Assembly: GCA_963971405.1 (NCBI GenBank)
Contig: OZ020490.1
Location: forward strand, 30,157,464-30,221,463
Reading direction: 5' to 3'
Source: Psococerastis gibbosa
Lineage: Eukaryota; Arthropoda; Insecta; Psocodea; Psocidae
Length of the DNA: 64,000 nucleotides
Part shown: positions 1-9,942 of the stretch, in pieces
How positions within the stretch are numbered: the first letter of the stretch is position 1
Layout: every line of letters starts with the position of its first letter
Translations under genes and position numbers: made by a program
Notes under the pieces: model-generated
Databases searched by the model: none
What the model was told of the DNA's origin: nothing
Seen by the model: the letters and a program-made list of their open reading frames with translations, nothing else

Positions 1-2513
1 TCATGGATACACACTTCCCGGGATCGAAAAACTGTCCCCACAGACCACCACAGATGGTCCGTGCACCAAGAAAGGGAGCCCGAAAACTGGCCAACAAGCT
101 CTTTACAGAGGAAAGAATAAGTTGGGCAATAAAATCTTTCAAACCCTACAAATCTCCTGGAGGGGACGGCATCTACCCTGTGCTCTTGCAACGAGGTCTC
201 CCGGTCCTGGTGAAAGATCTGGTGAGCCTTTTTCGAGCAAGCTTCACATGGGCCTACATACCCGATCTGTGGAGAGACGTTAGAGTAAGCTTCCTACCCA
301 AGGCGGGAAAACGCCCAAGTATGGAGGCGAAATCATATCGTCCGATCAGTCTATCATCCTTTCTATTAAAAACGATGGAGAAGATAATTGACAACTTTAT
401 CAGACAGGAACTCCTACCCAAGGAACCACTGCATAAGGATCAATTTGCCTACCAGAGCGGTAAATCAACTATCTCAGCGCTACACAGTCTGATTAAAAGA
501 CTAGAGCGCACGATGGGGCACAAGGAGATTGCACTCTGCGCGTTTATCGACGTAGAGGGAGCATTTTCCAGTACCCCACGCAAAGCTATACGTGAAGCCC
601 TGATACGCAGGGGCATAAATCCGGCTATGGTAGACTGGGTGATGGCATCACTCGACAGCCGGATCATAACAATGCTTCTTGGCACAGAGACGCTAACGGC
701 AACACCGGGGGACGGGTGCCCGCAAGGAGGATGTTTATCGCCTCTCATGTGGTCCCTAGTGGTCGACGGACTGCTGAGAGAACTAGCTGAGGAAGGATTC
801 GAAGTCTGCGGCTACTCAGACGACCTAGTGATCATGGTGCGGGGCAAGCATGATGGAACGATAAGTGACCGCATGCAACGTGCCCTAACCATTGCTTACA
901 GATGGTGTCCTTCTGAGGGGCTAGAAATCAACCCCAAGAAAACAACTCTCATACCGTTTACCAGAAGGACAAAAACCACGCTCAAAGCTCCCAAGTTAGG
1001 GGGGGTAGAGCTGTCCTTCACCAACAACACGAAATACCTTGGTGTGGTACTCGACCAAAAACTTACTTGGAGCCTGCATCTCGAGCAGGTAGTCAACAAG
1101 GCCCGAAGTGCGTTGTTCCTCACAAGTAGGATGGTTGGGAGAAAATGGGGACTAAAACCCAAGATAGTGGACTGGATCTACAGGTCCATAGTTAGGCCAA
1201 TTGTTAGCTATGCGTCGCTAATCTGGTGGCCCAAACTCGAACAGAAGGTAGGTGAGACCATTCTGACCAGACTCCAGAGGACAGCATGTCTGGCCATCAC
1301 CGGAGCATCGCGCTCCTGCCCCACAGTAGCCATGCAGGTTATACTTAACCTGCCTCCCTTACCAATGTTCATAGAAAGTGAGGCGGCGAAAGGAGCAATA
1401 AAAATAAAAAAGGGGCACTGCCTTAAACCTGGTGATATCACGGGGCACCTAAGGATCTTAAATAAGTACGAGGTACCGATTGATGAGCTCACAGATGAAA
1501 TGCAGCCCAAATACCAATTTCAAAAGAAATTCTCTGTTACAGCCGACAACATGGGGGCCGAGGAAGATACCTTCTTCCCAAGAGGCTCACTCGTGTACTA
1601 TACGGACGGGTCAAAGATGGACAATGGTGACACTGGCGCAGGAGTATTCGGGCCACGGCTGCAACTAGCCATCCCCATGGGATCACACCCCAGTGTTTTC
1701 CAAGCCGAAGTCCATGCGATCCGGTCCTGCGCTGAGCACTGTCTGATGCGCAGCTACCGCAACGCAAAAATATATATCCGTACTGACAGCAAAGCATCTC
1801 TACTTGCACTCGCATCGAATCGCATCGAATCGAAGCTGGTCTGGGAATGCACGCTTGCCCTGAACACGTTAGCTGATACCAATAAGGTAACTCTAATGTG
1901 GGTAAAAGGCCACAGTGGGGTGCCCGGAAACGAAGAAGCAGACACGCTCGCCAAGAAAGGTGGCGCTGCATCGTTCGTGGGGCCTGAACCCTTCTGCGCC
2001 TTTCCAAAAAATCATCAGCGCATGATGATCCAGCATTGGGAAGAGAAAAGGAAAACCAGTTACTGGAAGTCAACCCCAGGGCAAAGACAGGCCAAACTGT
2101 TCCTTTCCTACTCACAAAACTTCACAAAGAAGGCACTCAAGCTCAGCAAACTAGATCTGAGAATCCTCACAGGCATCCTCACAGGACACTGCCCGGTGAA
2201 TTATCACCTGAAAAACATGGGAAAAGTGACTGAGGACACATGTCGCTTCTGCAAGGAAGCCACTGAGACTGCGGAGCACGTACTATGCGACTGCCCGGCC
2301 ATCTCCTACCGACGCCAAGTAGCCACCGACTCCCGGTTCCTAGATCCAGTGGAAGTGTGCAAACTAGCACCAAGAAGTGTGGTCAAGTTCATAAGAAACA
2401 CCATCACAGATTGGGACTAACAAGATCGGGAAATCGCAATAGATCTTAAGGTCAAAGCGATTCGCAAGGCCCACCAGGGTCAAACGACCTAACTTTAATC
2501 TAATCTAATCTAG
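1..2513 (+). mobile_element. LOA/I-group non-LTR retrotransposon, 5' end outside window
   Basis: The 3' part of a non-LTR retrotransposon enters from the left edge. It carries an open RT plus RNase H reading frame (to 2420), a short 3' UTR and a 3' tail of TAATC-type repeats at about 2495-2511. There is no poly(A). A short simple-repeat tail fits elements of the I/LOA group. The tail abuts the first base of a MATH-BTB exon, so the insertion marks the 5' limit of that gene fragment. Confidence 0.85.
3..2420 (+). CDS. Reverse transcriptase with RNase H domain, LOA-type (partial)
   Basis: This frame encodes the pol protein of a non-LTR retrotransposon, used for target-primed reverse transcription in the nucleus. 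It runs 805 codons with no stop. RT blocks are visible: FIDVEGAF (residues 181-188, first catalytic Asp), the PQGG block (240-243) and the catalytic box YSDD (271-274). The thumb block KYLGVVLD follows at about 344. An RNase H domain starts near 530 with acidic residues in YTDGS, QAEVHAI, TDSKASL and GNEEADTLAK. A Cys/His cluster (CRFC, then HVLCDC) lies near 741-762. The PQGG-x-LSP-x-x-W wording and the RNase H domain suggest the LOA clade. The frame is open to the window edge, so the Met at position 3 is not a start; the apurinic endonuclease domain should lie outside. The intact frame suggests a young copy. Clade assignment is by eye. Confidence 0.85.
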   Translation: MDTHFPGSKNCPHRPPQMVRAPRKGARKLANKLFTEERISWAIKSFKPYKSPGGDGIYPVLLQRGLPVLVKDLVSLFRASFTWAYIPDLWRDVRVSFLPKAGKRPSMEAKSYRPISLSSFLLKTMEKIIDNFIRQELLPKEPLHKDQFAYQSGKSTISALHSLIKRLERTMGHKEIALCAFIDVEGAFSSTPRKAIREALIRRGINPAMVDWVMASLDSRIITMLLGTETLTATPGDGCPQGGCLSPLMWSLVVDGLLRELAEEGFEVCGYSDDLVIMVRGKHDGTISDRMQRALTIAYRWCPSEGLEINPKKTTLIPFTRRTKTTLKAPKLGGVELSFTNNTKYLGVVLDQKLTWSLHLEQVVNKARSALFLTSRMVGRKWGLKPKIVDWIYRSIVRPIVSYASLIWWPKLEQKVGETILTRLQRTACLAITGASRSCPTVAMQVILNLPPLPMFIESEAAKGAIKIKKGHCLKPGDITGHLRILNKYEVPIDELTDEMQPKYQFQKKFSVTADNMGAEEDTFFPRGSLVYYTDGSKMDNGDTGAGVFGPRLQLAIPMGSHPSVFQAEVHAIRSCAEHCLMRSYRNAKIYIRTDSKASLLALASNRIESKLVWECTLALNTLADTNKVTLMWVKGHSGVPGNEEADTLAKKGGAASFVGPEPFCAFPKNHQRMMIQHWEEKRKTSYWKSTPGQRQAKLFLSYSQNFTKKALKLSKLDLRILTGILTGHCPVNYHLKNMGKVTEDTCRFCKEATETAEHVLCDCPAISYRRQVATDSRFLDPVEVCKLAPRSVVKFIRNTITDWD

Positions 2514-3197
2514 CTTCAACTCAATGTTTTTTATTATGAAACTGGAGTAATCCGTTCTCCCACATTCACCGCCTGCACCGGTGAATGTCAAGTCAGCCAT
2601 TGGCGCTTAGAAATTTGGGAAATGCTTGATGTTACCGAGATAGGGCGCCTCCCACTGCCATTGTCCCTACACCTTACCTTGGTTGCTGTAACATCTCACG
2701 ATTATCCAGAGATCACTGTTGACGTCACAGTTTGTGTTGGGGATCAACCTTACAAACCTGGCCGGAAGTCGAGATTGCTCATAAACGAGCTAACCATTTC
2801 GCATGGTACGACTAAATATTTTAACTTTCTCAAAAATCCATGCATTGCACTTGCAAAAATAATGCATTTATATAGGTTTAATCCGACTCCCGATTACTTA
2901 TATGTTTGTGACTTGAAATTTGTAAACCACCATAATAGTTCGCCTGCAACATCGATGATGAAAGGGTTAAAAAAATTAAAACAGAATTTTGAGAAACTTT
3001 TCGATAGTCACACACTTAGCGACGTTGTTTTCGAAGTCGGTTACCAAGAATATCCCGCTCACAAAGATGTTCTGTCAACTAGAAGCGAGGTTTTTCATGC
3101 CATGTTCATCAATGATATGACTGAGAACAGGGATAATCGTGTTAAAGTAACAAATGTTGATGAAGATGTCTTCTATGAAATGCTTCGTTACATCTAG
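2514..3197 (+). pseudogene. MATH-BTB (SPOP/TDPOZ-like) gene fragment, truncated at both ends
   Basis: The open frame runs from just after an AG at 2512-2513 to a TAG at 3195-3197. The first ~130 codons resemble a MATH domain: YYETGVIRSPTF, then HWRLEIWE, and a later strand block ending in VCDLKFVNHH. A BTB/POZ domain follows from about residue 165 (LSDVVFEVGYQEYPAHKDVL, then SEVFHAMF and YEMLRYI). Proteins of this family are usually cullin-3 substrate adaptors. Here the BTB fold stops where the family normally continues into YTGKV, and the BACK-like tail is missing. The canonical MATH start is replaced by the tail of the LOA element. An exon of a spliced gene is possible because the left boundary looks like an acceptor, but truncation on both sides favours a pseudogene. 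Confidence 0.6.
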
Positions 3198-3455
3198 GCC
3201 TATATAGATAAAATAAATAATAAACATGCGTTGAAGTTCATCCTGATCCTGCTTTTTGGTCGGGTGTGGTCGCAGAAGTGTCAGAAATGAAAACTGATTA
3301 AATCATGAAAACTTAAAATAGAGGATTTAAAATTTTTGGGGAAGATTGAGAGACCACTTTTACCCCCAGTGTTGTTGCGTTGAGTCCAAAACAACTCTTT
3401 GGATATTAGTTGGGTCTCGGGATGATGAAGGTCACGTTTTTGCAATGAATTGATT

Positions 3456-3840
3456 ATAGTCCACACAAAATGAGAAAAGTATGGACGTGGAATGTTTTGA
3501 TCCTGTGCAACACTGTAAAAATATTGCTTGCACAATTTTGTGTTGCCTTGCTGCCAATACATTTTCCATGTGCAGATATAATGAAAACACTTAGTAGGTA
3601 CTGTTTTGACCGAATGATGTATAAAAAACTTCTGAGCTTCTGCATTCTAAATTAAATGTAAAAAATGCCTCAACGCGGATGTGTCGGAAACTCAATCGTA
3701 GGGTGTCATAAAGTAATTGATATGTTCATCTTAGTTGTGGTATACAGTAAATGGCCGTGACTAACACCAATTGGCCACAGTTTTTGGAGCTCATTCGACC
3801 TGACATCCTCAGTAGCTGATACTATTTGCTTCAAAACTTC
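3456..3840 (+). repeat. Dispersed repeat R4, copy 1
   Basis: The start TATAGTCCACACAAAATGAG and the following ~350 bases recur at 26683-27022 (plus) and 28125-28526 (minus). Shared landmarks are ATGAAAACACTTAG, the run near AGGGTGTCATAAA and GTATACAGTA-ATGGCCGT. No coding potential is shared beyond chance. The type of element is unknown. Confidence 0.7.
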
Positions 3841-4044
3841 TGCATTCTGAATTAAATGTAAAAAGGGCATCAACGTTGATAGGCCTAATTATTATTTTTA
3901 ATGTCATTCTATTTGAACAAGAAATTCACTATTAATTACCAAGCATTTCCTAGATTTTAGAGAGATAATTACAATTTAGGGCTGAACTACATATACTGGC
4001 GGGGTCACGCTAGCTGCGAATATAACGAATAAACAGCCCCCGAC

Positions 4045-4420
4045 TAAGGCGCCCATTCCATTGATCGGCTAGGGCTATTTCCAAAGACAGTGACGTGGTA
4101 GCAGACATTCAAGACTTAGGTTACGTTTCACCGATCTCGCATAGCAGAATGCAAATGACATTGACGGAAATTAGAATTTTTCTTTTTATAGAAATTTATT
4201 AAAATGTTTGTACTTAACATATCCCATGACGCCATTTTTTAATTTTAGTTTGTGATTTTACTGTATGATCATTGATCAATTTTAACTATGGCATAGAGGA
4301 AAATAAACATTTCCGTCAATTCTGCAATGCGAGGTCGGTGGAAACGAAAGTCTTGAATGTCTGCTACCACGTCACCGTTTTTGGAAATAGCCCTAGCCGG
4401 TCAATGGAATGGGCGCCTTA
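4045..4420. mobile_element. Hairpin MITE (PIF/Harbinger-like), nested type, copy 1
   Basis: Long imperfect terminal inverted repeats begin AAGGCGCCCATTCCA and end with the reverse complement. They include GGCTAGGGCTATTT and GTGACGTGGTAGCAGACATT. An inner pair of repeats (ACCGATCTCGCA / TGCGAGGTCGGTGG) encloses an AT-rich core with GATCATTGATCAATTT. It has no open frame, so it would be non-autonomous. Confidence 0.8.
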
Positions 4421-4571
4421 GCAGCGGAATAGAAGCCACAGTAGCCCGAGGATTACTATGCGACGGGGCGAAGTTCATTCGATATTCCACATGCTTGACT
4501 TCCTTATGCGAAGTACAGTATCTATGTCTACGATTGCCACGATGAATGATAATCGTGAATAATAATAAATA

Positions 4572-4705
4572 AATAATCGCATTTGCAAGCTGCATGTTAC
4601 ATCCAATCCTCCACATCATCTTCTGAAGAATCCCCCGTATTTGCAGATGTAATAAATCGATCTGTGTCCAATTTTTTTGGTTTACTATATTACCGTATCA
4701 ATAAC
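4572..4705 (-). repeat. Dispersed repeat R7 with an acidic C-terminal peptide, copy 1
   Basis: On the minus strand a short frame ends GDSSEDDVEDWM-stop and is followed by CATGCAGCTTGCAAATG. The same layout with DSSEEDDEEDWI-stop is on the plus strand at 27946-28075. The shared acidic tail next to a stop suggests the 3' coding end of a DNA transposon or another mobile gene; the family is not identified. Confidence 0.5.
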
Positions 4706-4862
4706 ACAATATACATATACAGTATATATAAATTATAATGAAGAAAGTAGTCGATAACTTGGATAGACTAAATCTTAAATACCTTGATTAGCAAAATGAA
4801 AATTAAATCCGACAAATTAAGATGTGTCCCTGTGGCTGGAAACTTAACCGCGCGGCTTACTT

Positions 4863-6349
4863 TTAACTGTCACTTCCATGCTGCCTTTTCCCATGCTTCA
4901 ACAACGTATCACTGCGCGAAAAACATCTCGAGCATATCTCACACTGGTAAGGTTTCTCCCCAGTATGCGTTCTCATATGAGTCACCAGATGGCTCTTATT
5001 CGCGAAACATTTCTCGCATACACTACACTTATATGGCTTCTGTTTAGTATGTATGCGCATATGCGTACGCAGAATGTTGCTCTGCGCAAAACACTTCAAA
5101 CACACCTCACACTGGTAGGGTTTCTCCTTTGTATGAGTCCTTTTATGCTCTTGCAACGTACAACTTTGGAAGAAACCCCGCAAAAACACATCACACTGGA
5201 AAGGCTTCTCCCCCGTATGCATTCTCACGTGAACTTTTAGACTATTACTGTACGTGAAACGCTTCCAACAAATTTGACACTGGTAATGTTTCTCTCCTCT
5301 ATGTGTCCGTGAATGTTCACTTAGGCTGCTTTTAAATACGTAACATTTTAAACAGTCCTTACACTGGTGAACCTTCCCTGCTGTGTGTTTTGTCAGATGT
5401 GACTTTAAATCAATCCGTTTCTTGAACTCTTTCAAACACTCATTGCACTGGTATAACCGTTTCTTCACTTCCTCTAAACCTTCAGGAGACCCATTGGAAT
5501 CACTTTTCTTCCCAATAGCCACTGTTTCCTTATCGTGAATTTTCGTGTGTCTCTTCAAAGAACTGTCTCGTGGGAAAGCCTTAAAACACATAGTACATCG
5601 AAATAACTTCTCTCCCCTGTGTTTTACCGTATGTGACTTTAAACTACTAGGTTTCTTGAACTGCTTGAAACACACATGGCACTGATATAACCACTTTTGC
5701 ACTTCCTCTTCGTCTTGAGGAGGTACAGCCGCATTACCATCCTTTCCCACTACCACTGGCTCCTTATCGTGCATTTTCATATGTCTCTTCAAAGAACTGC
5801 CCCGCGTAAAAGCCTTAGCACATACAATACACCGATGCAACTTCTCTCCCGTGTGGGTCCTAATATGAACTTGCAAATGGCTACTCTGCGTAAAGAATTT
5901 ATAGCATATCATACACTGGTGAGGCTTCTCTCCAGTATGCGTTGGTATATGCCGACGTAGCTGTCTGTTACTCGTAACGTATTTGCAACAGATGTGGCAT
6001 TGAAATGGAGTTTCCGTGCTGTGACTCATAGCATGTTCTTTTAACGTGGTTTGGTGTCTGAACCTTTTGCAACAAACTTCGCACTGGTAGGGTCTGCCAT
6101 CGCTATGGGTTCTAATGTGAACTAATAGTGCGCCATTTTGGGCAAAACGCTTTGAACAGACGGGGCAAATGTGCGGTTTCTCGCCTGTATGCGTTCGGTA
6201 GTGTCGCTTCAAGTCGTAATTTCTCGTGAACATTTTGAAACAGACTTGACATTCGAACGAGCACGAAATAACATCTCCGTTCGGATCTTCAGGTTGTGGC
6301 GATGGCTCTTCATCCCTATCATGTTTTATCGTTACCTCTGTCACTAATA
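4863..6349 (-). CDS. ZNF-A, zinc-finger exon: 15 C2H2 fingers
   Basis: This is the last exon of a C2H2 zinc-finger gene, predicted to be a nuclear DNA-binding regulator. A good acceptor (polypyrimidine then CAG) precedes 6349. The exon opens with two bases of a split codon, matching the one-base ends of the small exons at 7815-7853 and 9202-9229. The assembled protein is about 517 residues. An acidic stretch is followed by 15 tandem fingers, most with TGEKP-like linkers. Finger 12 reads C-x2-F (CDVF) instead of C-x2-C, so it has lost a zinc ligand. Fingers 6-7 and 8-9 are two copies of one module: a finger, a charged linker of about 22-25 residues starting HDKE, then another finger. No KRAB, BTB or ZAD domain is seen. 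The GTG at 6344-6342 is not a start; this is an internal exon. Confidence 0.9.
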
Positions 6350-7077
6350 CTGAAACAGAAAAAAGTCATTATATCGGATGGGATTTGATTAAAACACCGT
6401 TCGAATACGTCTAGTAAAAAGTATACATTATGATGGAGTAGTTGAATCCGGACTGAGGACTGTGGTCTATCTGGAAGCGTACATCCAAAGGTTTTGTAAA
6501 CATTTGCAGTAGCAATTTTTCTCACAGGCTTAGTAGCAACTGTTTGGGCAAGGACATAGGCACCAATATTCCAACTAAGAGGAGAGGTAGGAGGTATCGC
6601 TGGTGATCGCTGTCAACTCAACTTGGCTTCCCGTTGACAGCGGCATTATTATTGCTTTCCTATTTATACGTTACTAACGTAACGTTAGTAAATTGAAAGC
6701 GTTGTGATGGCCGAAACTATAAATTTCTGATTCACATGTTGTGAGGTCCTGGGAACCAAAAAAAGTGTTTTCTTTTTGGTCTGTCTGCAACTTAATGAAA
6801 TTCGGCACGTAGGTTCACAAAAGTAGTCCAGGTTTTTGTTGTTGTTGTGATAAGTTATTTTCGGGGGTTTTTTTACTCCAAAAGACCACACAACTGACAA
6901 AAAATGCCTTTTCGAAAAAATATTTAATAAAATTTTTATTTTAAATCCGCATAAAAAAATTATAGTGTTTCTGGGGAAATTAGGAATTACCAGTATCTAC
7001 TGCACGCTTTATCAGACGCTCCTGGAACGCAGCCTAATTTCATTGTTCCCAGATGACTAAAGGGGTAGTCAGTTATT

Positions 7078-7702
7078 TGGTTATTGAATGAAAATGGTTT
7101 TATAAGCAATTTAGTAGGCTAAAGATCATAAAAATAATGGGTTGCCTGGAAAAATCCTGGCCAGGCTACCATTAATTCAAAAATCACATTTTTGTCGAAT
7201 TTTCACCGATGTGTTTATCGAAAAATGTTTACACTAGCCATAAGTACTAAGTCTATAGAGTATGAAAACGTAGGGTTGCCTATATTTTTCTTGGCCATAT
7301 ATAGGGTTGCCAAGGTTTAAACAGGTACTAAAAATATAGGTATCTTCACCTAATTGTTTATTGGATGAATTAGACATAGTAATAAGCGCCGTTTTATTGC
7401 GAATACAATGATGTAGGGTTGCCTGCAAAAATCCTGGCCAGAATGGGGGTTGCCGAATTTAAAAAAATGAAATTGTGAACGTACGACAAAGAGATCCGAG
7501 AATAGGTCTCGTGCGATAGACGAAGACACTGTTCTCTAGCTGCTGGTGGCTCAATTCCTGGAAGTAATTAATAAATATCAAAAAAGTGATTTTTGAATTT
7601 TGAATTAATGGTAGCCTGGCCAGGATTTTTCCAGGCAACCCATTATTTTTATGATCTTTTGACTACTAAATTGCTTATAAAACCCTTTTCATCCAATAAC
7701 CA
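7078..7702. mobile_element. Inverted-repeat element with ~120-bp arms
   Basis: The left arm (about 7078-7195) and right arm (about 7581-7702) are near-perfect reverse complements. They share GGTTGCCTGGAAAAATCCTG, CTACCATTAATTCAAAA and GATCATAAAAATAATGGG. The core has further short copies of AGGGTTGCC and CCTGGCCAG. There is no open frame. It lies between ZNF-A exon 2 and exon 3. It looks like a foldback or MITE-type element; I could not define a target duplication. Confidence 0.7.
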
Positions 7703-7814
7703 GATCGGTGAAGGTCGATCTTACTTCGGATCTTAGACTAAAATAAAGACGTTTTTATGCCAAAAAAGAAAAGGGACAGCAAGCAGTTTTTTCAGCCTTG
7801 TGGGCAAAACTCAC

Positions 7815-7853
7815 CATTTTCAGTAGAGTCGATAGGTGGGTTATCGCAATAAC
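7815..7853 (-). CDS. ZNF-A exon 2 (39 nt, candidate)
   Basis: The reading is cag / GT-(12 codons)-G / gtgagt, so it begins with two bases and ends with one, in phase with both neighbours. It encodes YCDNPPIDSTEN between the split codons. The donor is strong and the acceptor tract is weak. It could be an optional exon. Confidence 0.5.
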
Positions 7854-8114
7854 CTGGCCAAGTAACATGATCAACTGCAAAGTAAAGCAAAAGGTTAAGC
7901 TAGGCTACTCCACTGTTAAAAAAGCCTGATAAAAATGCATACAAAGCGGAAGGTTAACAAGCATCCAATTGACAAGATAAATTATATTTTATTGGATTTT
8001 ACAGGATTGTTGTCTTCTGCCTATTTTATACGTTAGTATTTAAGGAACGCTTTGGATGGTCGAAATGTTGAATTCCGAGATTTCAGGAGTCTAAGTTCAA
8101 ATATGCTGCGCTGA

Positions 8115-8507
8115 GGCGAGGTTTCCACCGACCGGCTAGGGCTAAATACAAATACGGTTACGTGGTAAGACATTCAAGACTTAGGCGGTGTTTCCACCGA
8201 CCTCGCATTGCAGAATGCAAATGACATTGACGGAAATTTTTGTTTTTCTTTTTATAGAAATCTATTAAGATGTTTGTAATTAACATATCCCATGACGCCA
8301 TTTTTTAATTTTAGTTAGTTTGTTTGTGATTTTACTCTATGATCATTGATCAATTTTAACTATGGCATAGAGTAAAACAAACATTTCCGTCAATGCCACT
8401 TGCATTCTCCAATGCGAGGTCAGTGGAATCCCCGCCTAGGTCTTGAATGTCTGCTACCAAGTCACCGTTTTTGTATTTAGCCCTAGCCGGTCGGTGGAAA
8501 CCCCGCC
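8115..8507. mobile_element. Hairpin MITE (PIF/Harbinger-like), nested type, copy 2
   Basis: Ends are GGCGAGGTTTCCACC and the inverse of GGCGGGGTTTCCACC, flanked by the direct 3-bp duplication TGA (8112-8114 and 8508-8510). An inner inverted pair (GGCGGTGTTTCCACC / CCCCGCC) sits exactly at the symmetry centre of the outer hairpin, so one element appears to sit inside a relative. It lies in ZNF-A intron 1. Confidence 0.85.
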
Positions 8508-9201
8508 TGAACAGAGGCTCCTCCACTCCCCTACATCTCCTCTAATCAACGAACGGTGCTGCGCCTTTTAGTTTCATATATGACAGGGTCGCAAAGTCAA
8601 ATCAAATATATATATGTATTCCAATTTTTTTCAACAAGACAAGTATACATAAAATGACAAAATTAACTTTAAATGCGCTAAATTAAATAAAGTAATATAA
8701 CATTCAATACGTGCAAGGGCCGGTACAGTATTTCAGTTTAACTCAGATTGGAAGTCGGTCCTTCTAGAGCGTTTTTTTTCGTCCCAATACAATACAATAA
8801 TTAGAATCCCTGACCAGCCTGAGCCGGATCGACCGTGTCAAACAAAAATAGCCACCCGAGAGGGTTTTGTACAAGATATTCATAAAATTCACAGAATCTA
8901 ACTTTGCCCAGAGATTGCAGTTTTCTAATCTGGCAAACCTATACAGACCCATGGCTGTTATGTAAGATAATTAACAAGATGCAGACGTTTTACTGCCTTA
9001 AATAGGCAAAAGGGGCTAAAAATAGCAATTTTAAGCATGACCGTACTTTTTTTTTAGTTTTCACTTACCTATTATGTTCATAAGGAAAACTACTAAAACA
9101 TAAGGTAAGGCTTATCATTTTAGCGGTGCACCTTCAAGGGTAACAAATTTCTGGACCACCCCATGTACAGTACGCAAGTCAGATGAAAAAAATAATTTTA
9201 C
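8508..9201. other. Intronic sequence with no recognisable feature
   Basis: AT-rich stretch inside ZNF-A intron 1. I see only short chance frames and no repeat shared with the rest of the window. Confidence 0.5.
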
Positions 9202-9229
9202 CTGGTTCTTCTTTAACAATAACATCCAT
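9202..9229 (-). CDS. ZNF-A exon 1 (start codon, 28 nt)
   Basis: It reads ATG, then codons for MDVIVKEEP, then a single G followed by the donor GTAAAA. The 28-nt length and wording match ZNF-B exon 1 at 16104-16131. VKEE fits the SUMO-acceptor consensus psi-K-x-E. The one-base overhang fits the two-base start of either downstream exon. Confidence 0.75.
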
Positions 9230-9942
9230 TGTCGTCTATGGTTTCCAATTCATTTATGAAAAAATGGATTAAACTATTAATAAAGAATTTTGAAAACAAT
9301 TTTCGCTTTAAAACAAACTTCCACCATATTTCATCATTGCCAACATAACTAAGAGAATAAAGTGAAATAAACATAAATATGGTTTCTTGGCGGTTATTTT
9401 CTTTTGGCGACATTTTCAAAAAAGGCGAACTGATTTCAGTTTTATTTACTAATTTAATAGCTATAACGATTTATAAGACTTATTACCCTCCCCGTTCAAC
9501 AACAACGCTAGATATCATTCATATTAATATTATACTATGTGGGCCTATTATATTTTATTCCGAAAATGGACAAATGAGAAGTTCAAAAAAACCTTTGCAA
9601 TTCAATTTTATGAAATGTAAGTTATCATTATAACTAAAAAAAAATATATATTAAAAATATGACTATTAATTCCTCGTCCAATGCCATGAAACGTACCTGG
9701 TAAGAAGGTACCAAATGTGCCACCACTCGGACAAAATGTTGTATAACTTCATCCAACGGGGGCGCACTGACATGTCTTTTAGGTATACGAGTCTTTAACC
9801 GATTTCTGGAAGGTCGTGGGCGCTCACGCCAGAGAACCCAAAAATTTAGGAGATACACAAGTTTTGCCCGAGTCGCTGGCCATTTTTGGTTCCTCCCTTA
9901 TACCAGGCACGGGTTAAAAGCACTGACAAGCAATATTGCCCG
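9230..9942. other. Spacer between ZNF-B and ZNF-A; unassigned minus frame
   Basis: A minus-strand frame at about 9700-9860 (PRPSRNRLKTRIPK, then VAHLVPSYQ before a possible donor GTACGT) looks somewhat coding but matches no family I recognise. It could be a 5' exon or a repeat remnant. The ZNF-A promoter must lie in or near this stretch. Confidence 0.3.

Noticed and set aside
4878-5240. Plus-strand open frame across ZNF-A
   Set aside because: It is the antisense shadow of the zinc-finger exon; its leucine/histidine-rich wording mirrors the finger repeats.
6342-6344. GTG as start codon of ZNF-A
   Set aside because: A splice acceptor lies just upstream and phase matches the small exons; non-ATG starts are not expected here.
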